NCBI RefSeq assembly: GCF_032854445.1
Contig: NC_088301.1
Location: 25,900,402 to 25,964,401 of the forward strand
Direction of reading: 5' to 3'
Length of the DNA stretch: 64,000 nucleotides
Origin: Liolophura sinensis
Lineage: Eukaryota > Mollusca > Polyplacophora > Chitonida > Chitonidae
Part shown: positions 47,612 through 62,600 of the stretch, in pieces
Layout of the letters: every line of letters starts with the position of its first letter
Numbering within the stretch: position 1 is the first letter of the stretch
Program-made: the position numbers and the translations under genes
The notes under the pieces: generated by a model
The model's database searches: none
Seen by the model: only the letters and a program-made list of their open reading frames with translations
Told to the model about the DNA's origin: nothing

Positions 47612-50600
47612 GAGTAACACTACAGGTTGGAAATCATGCAGTTTTAATGCTCTGTTCGTTTCATGTGTTACATTCACTTTTAGATCAATGAATTTTATAA
47701 TTAATTAATATTTTTTTGCAGTTGTTGCGGTCCAAGGCGTCTAGGCCACTCAGCTCTGTGCAGTTTTTGGACCTGTCGAACCTTGAAATTCGTAAGGCTA
47801 CAACAACAACGCAACACTCTTAACCCCACCAAATCGACCAATTCTTAAATATATGTCAAAGTGAATGATATCTTAAAGATAAGTTGTTTGTGTTGATTCA
47901 CCCAAAAGCCATTTTATTTTATGCAAACTTACACTGTCACCACTCAATACCAAGATGAAAAACTTTTTATAGCTTCGTCCGTTTTCCTACCACCACAATG
48001 CTGGCGGTCGTCGCATGAAATATGAAATATTTTTGTCTATGGCGTAAACTGAAATCAGTTGAATTAATGAATAAATATATATAAATAAATAAATAAATAA
48101 AAACTGCCAATGTCAGGAAGAGATGACTAAATTATTCACCTGATATTTTTTCTTTTGACTTTCTATTTTTCTTTGCAGTAAGTATTGAACGTCTTGGAAG
48201 TTGTCCCAGGGTGAAGCATCTGATATTGCATGGCAATAATTTACAATCTGTTAGTAACCTGGATTGTTGCCATCAGCTTTGGAACCTTGATGTCAGCAAC
48301 AATGATGTAAGGACTTTATTTTATTGTTATCACGCCAACAGATTGTAAACTTTGAAGATCATTAAATTGATCAATTACTTTTTTAAAAATGTTTTTCTTT
48401 TCTATTGGAAGGTGCCTGGTAGCATTTTCTGCTACTACTAAGTTTTATTACATTATCATTCTAATAACTAAGCATTTTTAGCTGCTTCAGTAGCTAAGTT
48501 GGTAGAGTGACCGCTTTCAGGGCAGTAGATCCAGGGTCAATCCTAGGTCTGGTCACACCAAAGACCTTTAAGGAGGAAGTTGTAACTTCCCCATTTGGTG
48601 TTAAGCAGGAAGGGGATCGTGCTACGACTAATTGACCTGTATCAGTGTAATGGCTTGGATGGGGCGGCTTTTGCCTTTGGTATGTCATCCTTGTGAAGCA
48701 ACACTAGATAAGAGAGTGGTGGAAATCCATCCTGCAACAATGAGGCACATCTAAGGACTCCTTCTACATGCACTCTAAGGACTCCTTCGTCGTTGTGTTG
48801 TGTGTTAAACCCCAAGCACTCTCTCACACACTAACGGTTTTAGAAAGGTGGTGCACCCTACCCCCTTTCTTTGGTCTTCCACAATGGAATTGCCACCCTG
48901 CCCCTTTTTTATCAAAGCTAACTATTTTTAATCCTGTTTCTTTTCCCTTTATATATTCCACTCTCAAGATACATGTGTCAAGGTTGGATTGAAGTTTGGA
49001 GCTAGTTTAATTCACCAGATCCTTGCATGCGTCTATGTTCAGTAGTTTGCATATCCATTATACATTGTCTGTATAGGAGTTTGACACTATCTACATCAGA
49101 TAGCATGACCTGGCCCATTAGTAATTTGTGGGTCTGCTAACAGCTGGCTGCCTCTCAGGTGAGGTGGCAGTTTGTTCCTGGCCTTGGGCTCAGAGTTTCT
49201 GCAATTCCCCACTCTCATTCTTTAAGGGGTCTTGAACACAAAAAATGGATCATTCAATTCATTTCATTTTTGTTCACCATACATATAAGGTAGCTTTTGC
49301 AGAAGTAAAGTTTCGAAGAACTTGTTCTATTCCAAAATCATGTTATCATGTGACATGTTGACGACCTTCCTTTGGCCATTTGTGTTGTATGACATAAATC
49401 CATTGAAGATTCTGTTTTCCATCAATTTGGCATGCATGCCTGTACTTCACACATCAGCAAGATTGTCAGTATCTTGCCTTAGGTTAGTGGTTTATCCTGA
49501 GCACTCCAGTTTTTTTTCCCACCCATAAAACTAATAGCTGTTTTGTAAGTGAATATTCTGGATTATGGTGTCATCAGCAATGATATTGGTAGTCTCTCTT
49601 GACTCTTTACAGATCCGATGTTTGGTTGGCCTTTCCCGTTTCATGGCCTTGGGATCACTTGTGCTTGCGAATAACGACCTCACATGGTCAGAGCTGGCAA
49701 AGATCAAGCATCTTCATATCCTACAGCTCACTTTACTTGGAAACCCCAGATTAGAGAGAGATCCCTTCTGTAAGTACATGTGTATACCTAATTCTTCTAA
49801 TTTTTAAGTTTTCTGCTCTGCTGTTTTTAGCTAATATGCATGCAGTTGTAATTGTTAGTACACCTAATGAACAACATATCCATATCTTTACTTTTCCAAA
49901 TGAAAAAAGAAAAATGGGAGGAAAATGTAATTTTTAGCTTTCAGCAAAACTGATACCTGTTCTAAAAATAGTATTAGACATGGCTGCCATGTGTTCATCA
50001 TACTTCACAGACACTGTATTAAAATATTCTCAGCTGTGTAATCTTTATTGTGTACCTTGCCTTCAGCACTGGTCATCACTCATTTGTTAGTTACACGCAA
50101 GAAATGCTAAAGAGTGTTTTATGAAACCGCTACCAGGCTTTTTCCATTGCCTTATGCTGACAGTATGAATTGAAGTCTATTCATTTTCAAAAAGATCATG
50201 ATTAATCAAATCAAAGTAACAAAAAGATTATGATTAATCAAATCAAAATAATATTTGCAGATTAATGATTTTCATTTATGGGGATTGAAAGCTTGTTTGA
50301 TTGTAATTGCTCTGGTGGGAAGGAACAGGGACATCAGTTATGGATGATTATTTAAAATTTTGTGGCATTCTGGAGTGTATACTAAAGTAGCTGATAGATC
50401 AGCACACAGACATGAAGGGTTAGTGGGTGTGAGAGTTAATGATTGACTTGTTTATTTTTCAGACCGAATACATGTCATTGACTGTTTACCCCATGTGTGG
50501 ATGTTGGATGGAAAGCTCATTACATGTAAGAATTTTTTTTTATATTGACCAAACAAAAGCTCATTTAGGCTTTGCATGCACCCAGCTACCATGGCAAACA

Positions 50601-53600
50601 GCACTGCAGGTATTGTGTCAACACGGCACTGCGTGCTAGTAATGTTAAGAGGTTTTAGAGTAAGTGCGCCTCTGTCCATCTAACTCAAATATTCATCTAA
50701 TTGCCGAGGCTTTTGCCTTCTGAAACTCCGAAATCCTGCTGACAGATTATGTTATTCACTAATTTAAGTAAACTTGAACATATTTACTGTTTAAAGTGTG
50801 GCTTTTGTGGATTTCATTTTTCAAGGAAAAACAGGTTACTGTAAATCTTTAACCTTTTCAATCACTGAAGCACTTTTTACAGTGGAATGTACGCATATAA
50901 TTATTATGAAAATAATGCTAAAATGATTTGTTTGTGCTGTTAAAGATGCAAGCTTCATAAAACTATGCAAATTATTTCTCTACACCCCATAGCTCTCTCA
51001 GAATGTTTCAAAATATTGGTTGCAGAGGCGACTGAAAAGATTGAAAAACGAGGATATTGTGAAATCTGGTTAGAATTTTACCTCATAACTTACATCATAG
51101 ATTCTTCTTCAATCAGAAATTCCATTTTCAGTGTATATTCTCTGTATTTATTTCCACAAATTACATGTATGGCCATATTTGTCTGTTTTCGGGATTTTTT
51201 TTCTAAAACATTTGGTATTGATCTGAATTGAAACCGGGTTACAGAGTGAGTTTAAGTTCTGGGTTTGGACAAAAACAACATTTCCAAGTTTTCAATGTGC
51301 TTGTTTGATTAGTGTTTTATGATGTCAGTATTTCACTTCTATGATGGCATTCAAGTTTCAGAGACTAGTAAACCTGGTGAGTCTGAATTATTTAGACAGA
51401 ATAAACTTTTTGTCAGGAGGGTGCTGTTATGATGATAATATTTGAGTTCAGGGTGAAATGCGATAAGCTTCCAATTGTAAGTGTCTTGTGTGTAGCACAA
51501 ATATTGTTTATGACTATGAGTATTCTGTTGTTCTTAATGTTTGATAATGTTCAGCTGTCTTTTTTTTAAATTTTATTATTTGTCTTTTTCCAGCTACGGA
51601 AAGGCTGCAGGTTGAACATTTCTTTCAAGCCTCCTCACTTTCCAGTCATCCAGTGGTTAGTAATACATCCCTTTTTGTCTGTAATTTTGGACCCTATTTC
51701 ATGTGACAGTTTTTTTTGTCATATTTCCTGCAAACTTTGAGTTAACCTATAAATTTTCAACACTTATAAGCAAGCCTTATTTTTTATGAGAATGATTGTT
51801 CGTATTACAGAGATGGTTATGCAAAACTACTTTAACGAGAATGATGGCTGGATTACATAAAACAAAAGTGCAGCTTGGCTAAATATTTCTGCTACTTGCT
51901 ATGTATTCTGTTTTGACAATTTGACACTCTAAATGTGCTACTATGAGTTTCAGCTAATCTGGTATGTGCGCTTTTCATGTAACTGTGATTTGTTCTACGT
52001 GTAACTAATTGATTGGTGACGTGGACCAATTTTTACGGGAATAATGTAAGATGTTTGTATATTCAGTTTCATGAGTTTATTTGAGGATTGTTGAAGAGTC
52101 TTTCGGAGGTATGTGGGAAGGCCTGCCAGCAACCTGTGGATGGTCTTGGGTTTTCCCCAGGCTTTGCCCGGTTTCCTCCCACGATAATGCTGGCCGCCGT
52201 CGTATATGTGAAATATGCTTAAGTACGCCATAAAACACCAATCAAATAAATAAATAAATAAATTGAAGAGTCTTGTGGTGAATGATTGCTTGTTTTTTAG
52301 ATTATAATGTTAGGACTTTTTTGATCTGAATCATAACTTCCATGCTGGGATTGTGGTTTCCTCCACCTGATCAGATCCTCTTTGTGCTGACAATTTCGAT
52401 AAATTACATTTTCAACACATTCAAATATAATGATTAATCTTATATTGCATTTTCATTCTTTCCTTAGAGACACAAACTACCCAAGGACAGATTCATCCCT
52501 TCCTCCCTTAAGAACATCAATGTAACTGGTATCTACGGTGATAAGGTAAGCTTGGTTCATATGTTATTGTGTCAAAACTGACACACAATCTCTGTGTTAT
52601 ATCCCCAGGCAGTCATCAATAACTGTGTTTTTAGGACTGGCCCATAAACTTGGATGAATAGTTCTGTGCACAGATGTTTATTGTGTCCAAAAATATGCAG
52701 TGCCAGACCAGGCAAGTTCTATGACATTAGAACATTTTTCTGGCGAATGGGGCATCAGTCAGAGTGTTCTGCTGACTACAAATTTTGTTGGTGCTGTTGT
52801 TGCACTCAGGAGCCAGGTAGCCTGGCTTGTTAGCTTGCTGTATCTCAACCAAGGACTTATCTGTCTATCGCTATACACTAACACACCTCTAACGTACAGT
52901 AAAGATGGACTTCATTTTAAAAATGTGATCATTTACTTCGATTTAAGATGGTGAGGAGATAAAAAAAAAAAATCACTGTGAATGTACTACAGGGTTGACA
53001 CAGGTCTTGGAAGTTCTTGAATGTCAGGGAAAAAAAATTTGTTCATTCCTCTACTGGCAAATTAGGAAATTTTAGCATCTTTAAACCTAAATCTTAAGTC
53101 ATGGAATGTTAGAATTATGCAATTTAATTTTGAATTAATGAACTGGCATGTCTGAAATAATTCTACGCATTATTCCCTCATATTTTTCCAAGTGTTCAGA
53201 AACCCTTGAAAATGTAATGCTCCAAATAATATTTCCGAAATAAAGGGAGACAACCCTGCTCAATAATCACCATATAAACCCCTTATAAAATATTTCTCTT
53301 GTCTTGTCCAGGCTACTCATTTGCTTCGGAGATTTCAAGCTGATGCAACAATTAACAGTGGTAAGTTTGGGGAATAATCGTAGGTTATTGGGTAATACAG
53401 TCAAAATAGTTCAAAATAGCTAGAAGTGTGTGACGACTGTGGTGCCAAAGACAAACCTCTCCCAACTGTAAAGATGATCTTAGGATGAATGGTACAGTGT
53501 ATGGTGACATTGTCAGTGGCCCATCTCATCATGCTTTACACAATCAGCTGCCGATAAATATAGCTTGAATCTCCATTATATGCCTTTTTGTGGAATTACC

Positions 53601-56600
53601 TTCAACATGACTCCTTAAAAGGTGTGGGGCCTCCGTGGCTCAGTTGGTTAGGGAGCTAGCGCAGCGTAATGACCCACTAGTCTCTCACCAATGCAGTTGC
53701 TTTGAGTTCAAGTCCAGCTCATGCTGGCTTCCTCTCCGGCCGTACGCGGGAAGGTCCGTCAGCAACCTGCAGACGGTTCCCGGCTTTCCACCCACCATAA
53801 TGCTGACCGCTGTTGTATAAGTGAAATATTCTTGAGTATGGCGTAAAACACCAATCAAATAAATGAATAAATAAATAAATATATAAAAGTTGTGTGAACC
53901 AATGAAATGCGGCTACACATCAGCTTGTGTATGAAGAATATATACTTTGGCAGTGAAAGTGATCAATATCCCTGACTAAATTCCCCATCATACTTATATC
54001 TGGACGCCCATTGGCAGTGAGGTCATCCACTGACTGACTGGTAGGAATGTTATATCAACAGAATAATGACCTAACATTTCAGAGGGACTGGTTGATTGGC
54101 CGTTGTTCTTGTTGTCTTGACTCAAGTTTATCAATAAGCCAAAAGCTTTGACTTTGCACTGCCAGTTGGCACGCATTCAAGCTTATCTTCTTTCAATGTG
54201 CCTAACCAGCTCACTTTCAGTTCACTATCTAAATGTTGAAATTTCTTTCTTGATTCTCAGTTTTCTTGTATGGCTTGCTCAGTCATGCTGTTAGAACTTG
54301 TAATAAGATCACATTATGGAAACTATCCAATAATATTTTTTAGGTGGGTTTTCTCTGTCTCCCAGGCATTTCAGCCATTGATTTGCTCTGTGATAACTGG
54401 GTCATGAAGCTGTACAAAATGAGAATAAAACTGTATTTAATATAAGTGTCTGATCAAGGAAAGAACAATAAGATCAGGCACTGATATCATGAGTGTAGGA
54501 AGAGTGTGGATTAATTGTTTATTAACATGTAATATAAATTCTGATTTGGATGCCTCAGTCTGTGTCTTTGCATCAGGAGGGTTTGTCAGGTACCTGGTAA
54601 TGTGCATGGGTTACCTCTGGTGTCTACTTCACAGCCATCATATAAATGAAACATTGTTGATTATCACTCAAAAGATGATCAACAACAGCAGCAGAAGCTG
54701 TCGACTTTGTGTTGTCCTTAAGATATAAATGGAAGGCTGTCTCTCCTTTGAAATACTTCACATTTTTCTGAGCTTATCGTGTCCTTTGGTTGGTTTCAGA
54801 GACAGACAAAAGACGAATGATGTACCTGGCCTACAATCTACAGCAAGACATATTTTTGTTAAAGAGATCCACAAAGAAGTGAGTGGTGAAGTTTTCCACT
54901 TGGTTATGCCATCATTTTCCATTTATTTAAAAAAAACTGTGGGTACATTCCAGTTCATGTTGATATTTTTTGAAACTATAATTGTGTAATTGTGAACTAA
55001 TGAATCATGAATACATGGACATTGTCAGCAACTGATTTGTTTCAAGGATACAGTGCTGTGAAATGACTAAAATAACATTGAAAGATACATATATGTATAT
55101 GTATTTTGAATATCTGTAAGGTTTAAAGCTCCCGCTTACTTGATTTATTTTTTTACTATATAATTTTAAGTTAGCAGATATTATATTCCAAATACCATTT
55201 TTCCAAATGTTGTAATTAAATGTAAATAATGTTGTTTAGGAAAACCCTTGTGGCCACTGGCTGTGGGCAATCCTTTATAAATAAATTTTTTTATTCATAT
55301 TTGAGCATTTAACTCAAACAGGACATAGAAGTCTGTCTGAACATATTCTGCCTCAGTCACTTATTTATTTGCCTATTTAAATGCCGTACGTGGGAAGGTC
55401 TGTCAGCAGCCTGCGGATGGTCGTGGGGTTCCCCCGGGGCTCTGCGTGGTTTCCTCCCACCATAATGCTGGGTGCCGTCTTATAAGTGAAATATTCTTGA
55501 GTAGGGCGTAAAACACCAATCAAATAAATAAATAAATAAATTTAAATGCCTGTTGTTGTCTCCTGTATTATATTTCTGATAAGTGAATGTGTCCTCTGCT
55601 TCACTTTGGGTGAATAAACAAAGAATCAGATGTTGAATGTCAAGAAAAATGACAACGAGATCTTCAGTGCATTGTTTGTTTTCTTCTTCAGGGTGTTACC
55701 TGCGCTCAAGTTTCATGCAACTTTTATGGAGACGATTTTAACAGCTAGACCCAAATGCCTAGAACAGTGCAATATGCTGCTTCTCTTACTAGCGGTATGT
55801 AAAACCTAGGTTAATTATCAATAGGATAAGAGAGATAACAAGAGAAAGCCAACACTTGACATATCCTTATCCTAAAATGCAGACGTATTTTTTTTGAGGA
55901 TTCCGTAAAACACCAATCAATTAAATCAAGTAAAATGCAGAAGTAAATGTAATGTGTCTATTTAAATGCATTTTACTAGGTTGAAAAAAGTGTTCAGCGT
56001 GCTTTCATCTGACATATACTTAGCCTTAATGTTTTCTTTGCCTTTAAGTTGAATTATGTGCAGTATGTAGACCAGGAATAATCCACAAACATCTGGACAC
56101 CCTGTAATTTTGTTAAAACCCCGAGTGTGTCTCACTTTGATTTTATAAAGTCCTGACGCTATGGTCATCCTGAGTTATTCCTCTGATGAGTAACAGTGCC
56201 AGTACATTCTATCAGACTTTAATGGCAACAGTCACTGCACGGTCATTACAGTCCAAAAACAAAGTAATTACATATATGTTTTCTAAATGTAAGGTGTTTA
56301 TAACATGTTGCAAATATTTTTATGAAAGAAGTTATTTTTGCGACAAAAGCTACTGGTAGACAACAGTTTTGCTCCGACTGAAAGCTTTCACAGTCACCTT
56401 TGAATTTACAGGCTTCTTTAGAGTTTTCCCTGCCAGCTCATTTAATGAAAGCAACGTTAGAGGCATCAAAGTTGGACAGGATTGGGTGAGTTAATGTACT
56501 CTGTTAATTCTCCGGTTTCATTCTTCTTAGGGAGAAATTATAGTGTTTATTAATGTTAAAATCTATTGAAATTAAGGAAAAGGATAAAAAAAGAAGATCC

Positions 56601-59600
56601 TCACCCTGCACAGGTGTAAGTAATTTGAAATCAGTTTTTTTCCAAGATTTTCTTTTTCACTGCACTAGATATTTTCAGATGCTAGAATTCTAAGGTGAGC
56701 TGATTTGATGATGTTGGAGACCATGTGACATTGATGTTGTTGTATTTTACACTGACTGGGAGCTGTATTTCATGCTAACTCTCATTTTGAGTGAAATTTT
56801 CTTGAATATGGCATAAAGCACCAATTAACAGATAATAGATTTCACAAAGGCATGCTGTGTTTCAGCATGACTGGCTGCTGCATTTCAAACTACTTTCAAC
56901 CTTTTCAACTGCCTCTACAGCCAGTATTTTAAAACATTATGAGAGAACTGTGGGGTGTATACTTAAAGTGAATATAAAGTCAGGCACTAGTGATGAATTA
57001 ATCTATAAGGTAGTTGTCCAGAAATGTTCTAAAAATATTTAGAAAATTCTACACCACTTATCAACAAAATAAATAGCAAACAATAGTCACTACTTAGCCA
57101 CTCACTTGGTGACACCATTTTGCTGTGTGATAGCTGTCTAGGGTGAAGTCACAAAACCAAGGAGCTCTCCCATACCATCGGTATTAAACAATATGCCATT
57201 GAGAAAGTACAAACAAACATAAGTGATACCCAACAAAAAAAGAGTGTCAGCTCTGTTCCGTGTTAAAGGGACGATGTTTCTTTTAGTTTGGCGCTTGGTC
57301 AGGGTGATGTAAGAGGACACAGGCGGTGTGTTTTATCAGTCCTGTTTGCCCTTGTCCTGGGTAATCGATACGGACCCTTTCATTCAGATTTTGGAAGATA
57401 TTTTAATAATAAATCAGATTTGCTAAGGAAATATAATGCAAAAAATAAGTCACAATGTTTTTCTTCAAGCAATGACTCTCTTGAGGCGGTTTTCTTGCCA
57501 GCTCACCCTGACAAGTTACTGTCATATCCTGCCTTATATGTACGCATTGTGACATGGGCAGCCATTTCTTAGTTCCCTGCTCATAAATATGTGGTTCAAA
57601 ATGCAGCAGTTTAACACTTAAAATTAACCGCAAAATCCAGTTTATTGCACCGATATCTATCTATCCACTATAAGAGACCTTACTGACAATGCGAGGGCTA
57701 AGAGGTTTTTTGACGTGACATCCAATTATAAGGTGACACTTTCAGCGCTATTGATTGGCCAAGTTCATAAGGGCTTCTACAACATGGCTACTCGGAGTGA
57801 ATTGTCAGTGCTATATCCCCAATGCTGAACGTCACCTTCTCGGCTTTCGAAACTTTATAGAAATTTTTATATATTTTTCTGTGATAACTGTGTCCTATAT
57901 CATTTTTTCTATGTATATATAGTGGCAGACTTTATGTTCACTTTAAATTCCAATGAAAAAAGTTCTTTAGTAGTTGAAAAGGTTTAAGATTTACAATAAT
58001 TGCATGCAGCATTTCACACTAACTGAATGTTGTGTTTTTCTTCTTCCTCCTCAGGGAGGTGAATACCATGGACCTTTTCCTCTTACCACGAGATGTGCGC
58101 TGTCATGTGATCACTATTCTGATGAATGCTGTCAAGGTCGATAAAGACAGTGGCCTGGTGAGTGCACAGATCTTTGTTCAGGAGATGAAATAGAAAGGTG
58201 TAATTGTCATGCCCCAACTGGATTGACTGTCATGTTACAATTTTAGGGGTTTGTACAATATCTGGCAAGATGTGGTGGTTTCCTCTTAGATATACATGTA
58301 CCTGGTTCATCTGAGATATACCAGGCTTCTGTGATGTTAATGATTCATGTAGGATATGCTTAGTTCATCTGGGATGTTCCTGATCCATCTGGGATATTCC
58401 TGGTCCATCTGGGATGTTCCTGGTTCATCTGAGGTATGCTAGGCTTCTGTGGTGTTCCTGGTTAATGTAGGATATGTTTAGTTCATCTGGGATATTCTCG
58501 GATCATCTGAGATATCTGTGGTTTATCTGAGATATTCATGGTTCGTCTGAGATCTGCTTGGCTTCTGAGATATTCCTGGTTCATGTAGGATATGCCTGGT
58601 TCATCTGAGATTTGCCAATTATCTGGGATGTGCTTGCCTTGTAGGGTGGAGGATTGTATGGTACCCTGTATCACTGCCTGGACCATTCAGTATTAGATCA
58701 TCCATGATTTGTGTCTATTCTTGTGTATCATGTGTTGTATGATGGAGGGTTGTATGGTACCCTGTATCACTGCCTGGACCATTCAGTATTAGATCATCCG
58801 TGATTTGTGTCTATTCTTGTGTATCATGTGTTGTAGGATGGAGGGTTGTATGGTACCCTGTATCACTGCCTTGATCATTCTGTATCAGAATTGTACAGAA
58901 TACGTTATCGATGCCAACCAGTCCCTGCCAGATCTCTTATGGCCTCACAGTAAGTACTGGTAACTCTGCACTAAAATGCCTTGAAAATGTCTGTAATCAT
59001 GTTTTAACAAGATTAAATATCAGGTAAATTGACTAAGAAGTAATGGTTGCATTTTAACAGCTTGAAATCTACTTGTACATGTAATAATTTTGATTCCATT
59101 AAAATGTTTCCACATTTGGTGTCATGCCTTTTTGACATTTTACAAATTACAACTACATCACAAATATACCACTGTAATTTAATATTGTGTATGAAAAACA
59201 GGGCTTTATGAATCAGTTATGTTTCAATCTTTATTTATCAGTGGTGTGTGTTTTCACAAGCGTATGTTTTATATCTGTTGTAAGATGTAAGGACATGTAT
59301 TTGTTGATGACCGTCTTCTTCTGACCACAATGGGCCTGCATTACTGCTGAAGTCATTCATTTTGTTTGTTTCTCCAATGGCTACAGGTATAAGGATTACA
59401 AGTGCCTTCTGGCTTCAGAGGTTGTTCAGTTACTCTGTATTGTGCCTGCATTCTTCCAGTATTTGGACAAAGATGAAGGTATCATTTTTATTTTTTGATT
59501 TATTCAACAAAAGACTGACAAGTTCCCATCAACCAAACCAAACCATCTAACCAACCTTTGCGATGATTGATTGGAATGAAAAGCTGATGCTCTGTTCGCC

Positions 59601-62600
59601 TTTTGTATTTGTCCAGTGTTAAAAAGTGTTTTTTCTTTTGGTGGTACGTTGGCTGGGATCCTCATTGACTAGGCAATCCAGACTGTCACAGTTCATGCCC
59701 AAGGATCATTAAGTTTTCTTTTATGTGGTAAACAGTTGTAAATTTGATCCATGACTAAATTACACTTTTTGCCAGCGTTTCTCAGAGCTCGCGAGAGAGA
59801 TTGTAGAAGGGTGTTTTGAGGCTTGTTTGGAAGGTATGCATAGGATGGTATCCCATTTTAAAATTTCAAAAAAAAAAAAGTTCTCCACTTAAAGTATTAT
59901 TTTATGACATTTATTTTCCTCTAAAAATGTACTTTTGAGAACAAATTTTTGGTTGTTTACTGTAGCCTTGCCACATGGGCAGAGTAAAGCTGGTGTAAAT
60001 ATGAATGTCTTTGAGCCAGTTTGATGTTGCCCGTGTGAATGTCTTTAGGGAACATTTAATCTGGTTTATTTGCCCCAGCTAGTGACGTGGGTTTAAGCCA
60101 GTTTCAGGACTTTAGCAAGTTTATCTGTGCCGTATAAATGGTAAAGGAATCAAATGCCCTAGATGTGCATTTTTGATGTGCTGAAAACCGATGTGACCAC
60201 ATGATGGGGTGAATGCATGCATTTCTAGAGCTGGCTTTCCATTTAAATGGATTTCGATTTCATATGGTTTCACTTTTGACCTTGTTAACATGGTATTAGA
60301 TATAAAGTCAGACTTCGTTCTGTTACATACCGTACTTCAGTACTTATAGTAACTTTGGTCTCAAGACAAAAAAATGAAATTACAACATGAAGTTTAATTA
60401 GGAATAATACCACAAGCTAAAACCAACTCATCTTGAACCTCAAGATGGCTGTCTTATGGGGTAGCACCATTAACCTTTCACCAGTTATTTTGTACATTCA
60501 AACCCAGCTTCTGTTGGCTCTGCTTTTAAGTTGAAAGGTTTTCATGCAGACGCCTAGCGAGGTGTGTTCATTCACTTTTTTACAAGTGCCTGGAGTGGTG
60601 CATTGGTTCTTGTTTTTTCATGCACAAGGGTAGGTGCCTTATCTTACATTTTGGTAAGTACCTGGGAGGTACATTGGTTCACAGTTTTTCAAAGATCTGA
60701 AGAGGTGCATTGGGTCACTGTTTATCAAGAACATGAAGAGGAACATTGGTTCACAGTTTTTCAAAAATCTGGAGAGGTGCATTGGTTCTCTGTATCAAGA
60801 ACATTAAGAGGTGCTTTGGTTCACAGTTGTGAACCAAAGTAAAATGAATCATTCTGCTGATGTGCTATTCACACAGGTGTAAAGGGTCTATTGATGGCAG
60901 CTGCGAAGAACTCCAAAATAACCGATGAAATCCTGGTGGTAGGCAAAACAGCCAAATCGTCAGGGGTAAGTCTGCATGCACTGGGCCTTGAACACCTGGA
61001 AACTAAAAGTAATGTTTTGACACGTTGAAAATTTTAGAAATGCAACTGTTTCATTTTGTCGTTGGACCTTGAGAACCATGAGATTGATAACCAGCTTGGT
61101 ACAGTTCTGTGGAGCATCTTACAGAAGGAACCTGATCTATTGTGTATTTTGTAAATGATCTAACATGAAGCTAATCATTTTGGAGTTCTATACATCCTAG
61201 AAAGGTATTTTGAGGTTTCTTTGAAAAACAGGATGATATTCTACTTGAATAAAGCTTCAGCTTTAGAAGTAATAACATTTATTTGCCTCTAAAAATGCAC
61301 TTTTTGGGGTGTAATTTTAAGTCATTTTCTTCTGACATTCTCTTGTAGAAATTTGATTTTCATAATCTGTGAAATTGCTTCATGCTGCTGTTTATTCATG
61401 TTTATATTTGAAAATAGAACTAATTAGCTCATGATAGTCTCTTTCAGAATGAATAAGCACTATAATTTGGTAACACTGTAACGTGTTTATTCAAGCATAT
61501 TCCAATGGCATTATTCTCTTTTGGAGTTTTGTCTCCAAAGTCAAATTAAAAATGTGCAAAAATTGAACTGAAAGTTTTTAAATCGTAATGGTGTACAAAC
61601 CCTGGGATTTTCTATTTGTCTCATAGTGAACTGACAGTCCCATGCTTAAGGAGTGAAATTGACACATTTGGCTTTACTCTGCTAATCCTAAAAATATTTG
61701 CAAAAATCATAAACTGTTGTGAGGAACAAATCTGTCTGCTCTGTTACACATGTAAATGGTGCATGTTACATGAAGTTCTTCAGTTACTTACAGTCTGCGA
61801 CATTTATAATGTGCGAAAAGGTGTTGAATGCAAAAAATTGAAACATATCAGTCAGTCCTATTAATGTTCATTCCTTTGGCAGAAAAGACTCATGAGTAAT
61901 CAAGTCACTTCATACATGCAAGACTGTCACCCATGTTAACTTCTGTCTCTGTGTTGGAAAAACATTGTGATGCAAGACATATTAAAGCTGAATTTTGTTT
62001 TTGTTTTTGTTAGGCCACGGTGAAAGAGATATGTGAGCGAGTTGCTGGATTCATTGTGGAAAAAGTTGAAGTACAGATGGAAAACATTGTGAATAAGAAA
62101 GTCAGACTGTTTGGTGCAGATAAAGTTTTCAGTGTGAGTAATTTTGTTTGTATCCCATATAAATAGAGAGTGTTTGTATATATCACATGTAGGTACATGT
62201 TTTCAGTTCGGTTTTCAATTCTTAACTTGGCATTGGCCATTTTCAACTTACTATATTATTACAAATGCTTTGGCAAAGGCAAGGGATAAATAATTTGGTT
62301 TTGTTACCGTGCAATATCTGCGGTTCACTATGCATGAGCTCATATCAAGTGTAAAAGGCAACCAGATCAATGTATAAGTTTTCTTTGTTGGTTTTCATGC
62401 AGTAACTTTTTGAAGTGTAATTTGGTTTTGGTAGAAGTTTGTGTGCAGGTTCATTTTTTGGAACGACTAGTCCAGACATTTCAGGAGATATGGATTCTGT
62501 ACTCTTTGTTTATGTGTCTTCCCAGGAGACGCGGGCATTGCCTAAGAAGCGGCCAAATTCTGTTGTTTTAGCAGACTATCACATGACAGGAAAGCGACCA

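Noticed and set aside
60564-60842. 92-codon repetitive open frame (HWFTVFQ-type repeats)
   Set aside because: The 36-bp minisatellite is 12 codons long, so the frame stays open by periodicity. It is intronic.
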